Below are positions 39,929 through 43,490 of a DNA stretch of 43,490 nt, one piece after another. This DNA is from Caryophanales bacterium. GTDB taxonomy: Bacteria > Bacillota > Bacilli > Exiguobacteriales > Exiguobacteriaceae. The stretch covers positions 2,323-45,812 of the forward strand of contig CABJAC010000011.1 of NCBI GenBank assembly GCA_902363455.1, given 5' to 3'. The notes under the pieces are model-generated. The model was given only the letters and a program-made list of their open reading frames with translations. It was not told the origin of the DNA and did not search any database. Every line of letters begins with the position of its first letter. Within the stretch, counting starts at the first letter, position 1. A program made the translations under genes and the position numbers.

Positions 39929-40920
39929 CTACCCTTTCTGTAAGTCAAACATGAGACGCTCAACTGTTAATTGAGGATTAACATTTGCTTCGATCCGTTT
40001 AACGGCTGCGAGTACTGCCTGCAACCAACGTGTGATCGTCGTCTGACTTTTTCCACCCATCTGTTCAAGTAATGGTCGGCTGTTTGCATAGGTGATCATT
40101 TCCCATGACGGATTCAGTTTGAGATGCAGGACATCTTCAAAGAAACACGTCACCAGTTCCAGACCAATCCGGGCATCTTGCCGGTTTTTAAATTGAGTGA
40201 TCCATTTCTCTTGGACGAACAGGGGCAAATCAGCCGGACGATTCGCTAATTCCTCCATCAATTGTAACACTGACACTCGCGCATTTACAAACCAGTCTTC
40301 GACCAATGCCTGCTCCGCATCCTCGATTTTTGGATAGACCCGTGCAGCGAGTTGGGTTAATTCGCTATCCCGTCCCGTTTTTTCGGATAAGACCTGTCCA
40401 ATCAACAGACGATCCGCCGGTCGAAAACTTAACAATTGACCGCGTGAACGAATCGTCGGCAACAACAGTTGCGGCTGATTCGTGATTAAAATTGCTATTT
40501 TCCCCGCACCTGGTTCTTCAAAGAACTTCAATAAACTGTTCGCGGCTTGCGGCGTCATCTTATGCGATTGCGTCACGACATAGATTTGTCGATCTCCTTC
40601 GAGACCACGTAACGACAGATCATGCATCAACTGCTGGATCTGTTCCTTCTTGATCGTCGCCCCATCCGGTTCGATTTGATAGTAGTCGACCAAGTTCCCA
40701 CTGTCCATCCGGCGGCAACTCCGGCATGTTTGACACGGCTCGATTTGATCTTTTTTCTCACAAAACAGACTCTTGGCGAACAACTGAGCCGCCTCCAGAA
40801 GAAGCGGCTCATAGTCTCCGGTAAAGATATAAGCATGATTGATCCGATTGGTCCGTAACGAGTTTTGTAAAATGGTCGCGATGACCGATTGTGTTTGTTC
40901 TAGTTCATGAAATGTTTGCA

Positions 40921-40921
<1 letters not shown>
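39929..40921 (-). CDS. holB: DNA polymerase III delta' subunit
   Basis: Clamp-loader subunit of 330 aa. The AAA+ fold is present but the P-loop position (FTGDYEPLLLEAA) is degenerate, as expected for delta', which does not hydrolyse ATP. The four-cysteine zinc module of delta'/DnaX (C-x8-C-x2-C-x2-C in CEKKDQIEPCQTCRSC) and the region SLLKFFEEPGAGKIAILITN are visible. Its ATG overlaps the darA stop by one base. B. subtilis has yaaR between darA and holB; here it is lost. Confidence 0.92.
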
Positions 40922-41881
<960 letters not shown>

Positions 41882-41885
<4 letters not shown>

Positions 41886-43300
41886 TCTGTAATTCCTTCC
41901 TGTATCACACGCAATTTCCCTTCATATAGAAGCTCCCCACCTTGGAGATGGACGGATGTGGTCATATACTGCTTCATCATTTCGATGTGTGCTTGCGTCA
42001 CCCGTTCACCCCGTAGTAAGAGTGGTACTCCAGGGGGATAGGGAATGATTGTCTCAAGTGAAACAGAATCAACTGCCTCTTCAAAAGACCGTTCGACTGC
42101 CACGGTACGTTCCAGTTGATCGAGTGGACAAGCAAGTGATGATACCTTTATTTTACCCATAATAGGTTGTTCCATATACCTTTTATCGGGAATTCCTTCT
42201 GTTTTCATCATATCGAGTGCTTGTTTGATTTGTTCGATCCATGCATGACGTTCTGATTCCGGTATGATCCGCAAAGGTAAAATACAAACGACATGTTCTC
42301 CGAGAGCAAACTCTGCATCTATACCCTGCTTAGCCAATGCTGCTAATACTTGATTCCCGGAATACCCGCGGCAGGACACAATCATCCGCGACCAATCATC
42401 AAACGTAAATACGTCCAACTCAGTGTGTTGATTGAGTTGTTGGTGAAAGCGCTCATGGCTGTTCCGTACTTTCAACATCTGTTCAACCGTAAATTGTTGA
42501 CGGTAATCGCGGGCAAAATCAAGTGAAGCCATCAACAAGTAGGACGGACTGGACGTTTGAAAGGCTTGAAGCGCACGTGTTAGCCGTCTTCGTTCGTCAT
42601 CCGTGAAACGTTCATGGATCCAAGCCCCCATCGTCAATGCAGGTAAGGTCTTATGGGCGGATTGAACAACAGCGGTTGCACCTATCTCGAAGGCAGAGCG
42701 AATTCCAAAAGCTTCTCCAAAATGGGCACCGTGTGCTTCGTCGACGAGTAAAGGTAACCCGTGCGACTTTGTCAATTGAACCCATTCATCAATGTCAGCC
42801 GTCTCTCCATAATAAGTCGGTGACGTCAAAAAGACTGCTACTCCGCCAGGATACAGCTTCAAGGCCTCTTCTAATGTTTCACGTGAAACATTCCCACTGA
42901 TTCCTGTTGCATGGTAGTCCGGCTCCATTAAAACGGGGGATAACCCCAACCATTCCAATGCATTAAAAACAGACTTATGCGAATTCCGCTGCACATAGAT
43001 CCGGTCTCCACGACTCGCAACCGCCGCTAACATTGCCCAATTTCCGACAGTCGATCCATTCACCAAAAAATGACTGTCCGAGGCATCATAGATTTGACGC
43101 AACAAAAGTTTTGCTTCGTAGATGGCTTCTTCTGGATGATGAAAATCATCTAAACCATTCAACTCTGTTTTATCCCATTCCAAAAAAGAAGGTAAGCCCT
43201 TTAGTAATGTTCCGTTTTTATGACCGGGAACGTGCCAAGAAACAGCTTTCCTTTCTACATGAGCATACAGTGCTTCAACAATCGGCATCCGACCTTTCAT
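41882..43300 (-). CDS. yaaO: Orn/Lys/Arg decarboxylase-family PLP enzyme (YaaO)
   Basis: A 472-aa fold-type I PLP enzyme of the Orn/Lys/Arg decarboxylase major domain family. The PLP lysine is K217 in SAHKTLPALTMG, the ring-binding D187 and H190 are in VDEAHGAHFG, and the N terminus has WHVPGHKNG. The related SpeA paralog is a biosynthetic arginine decarboxylase; the substrate of YaaO itself is not certain. The start codon is 30 bp after the rRNA terminator with no promoter visible between. The C terminus overlaps tmk by 4 bp. Confidence 0.9.
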
Positions 43301-43330
43301 ATTCGTACAGTCCTTTCCAATTTAAAGTAC

Positions 43331-43360
43331 AAAAAAACCGACCTGCATCTGCAGATCGGC
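43331..43360 (-). terminator. rRNA operon terminator
   Basis: A stem CCGATCTGCA/TGCAGGTCGG with a 2-nt tip and seven T, about 10 bp after the 5S 3' end. Confidence 0.92.
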
Positions 43361-43370
43361 TTCTTCACTT

Positions 43371-43486
<116 letters not shown>

Positions 43487-43490
43487 CGAC

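Overview
The window is a long stretch of core chromosome from a low-GC Gram-positive bacterium of the order Bacillales. The gene order is almost exactly that of the Bacillus subtilis oriC-proximal segment from yaaO to lysS, read on the minus strand. The partial 16S rRNA 5' end and the whole gene set fit the genus Exiguobacterium, near the E. sibiricum/undae/antarcticum group; I judge this from memory of the sequences, not from a search. Nearly every gene is on the minus strand, so oriC is expected beyond the right edge. The single plus-strand protein gene I accept is abrB.

Layout from right to left, in the direction of transcription. A 5S rRNA gene and terminator close an rRNA operon whose body lies off the right edge. 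Then comes yaaO-tmk-darA-holB-ricT-yabA, a terminator, and trmN6(yabB)-yazA-rsmI. abrB and metS are divergent across a promoter-bearing gap. metS is followed by tatD-yabE (3D/G5 cell-wall protein), rnmV-ksgA, veg, ispE, purR, spoVG, glmU-prs, pth, and mfd-yabM-yabN-rqcP-divIC. Next are yabR, tRNA-Met and tRNA-Glu, tilS-hpt-ftsH, coaX-hslO-yacD(short)-cysK, the folate operon pabB-pabA-pabC-folP-folB-folK-dusB, and lysS. A TnpB-only IS200/IS605-type element follows, then the promoters and 5' part of a second 16S rRNA gene that runs off the left edge.

The genes form housekeeping groups: folate synthesis, tRNA decoding and modification (lysS, metS, dusB, tilS, trmN6, pth), rRNA maturation (rnmV, ksgA, rsmI), DNA replication and repair (holB, tmk, yabA, mfd), precursor supply (prs, glmU, ispE, coaX, cysK) and envelope or division (divIC, yabM, yabE, ftsH). 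Relative to B. subtilis, the sporulation genes of this segment are missing (spoIIE, spoVT, yabP, yabQ, yabG, sspF, fin, csfB), while spoVG and abrB remain. This agrees with a non-spore-forming lineage. ridA(yabJ), yaaR, yazB, ctc, yabS and yabT are also absent.

No CRISPR array, prophage or large accessory island is visible. The least ordinary items are the intact TnpB with a recognisable omega-RNA region beside rRNA promoters, a YacD reduced to a membrane-anchored N-terminal domain, a perfect 38-bp palindrome between prs and pth, a palindrome in the ftsH leader, and a PurBox-like site at the purR start point.
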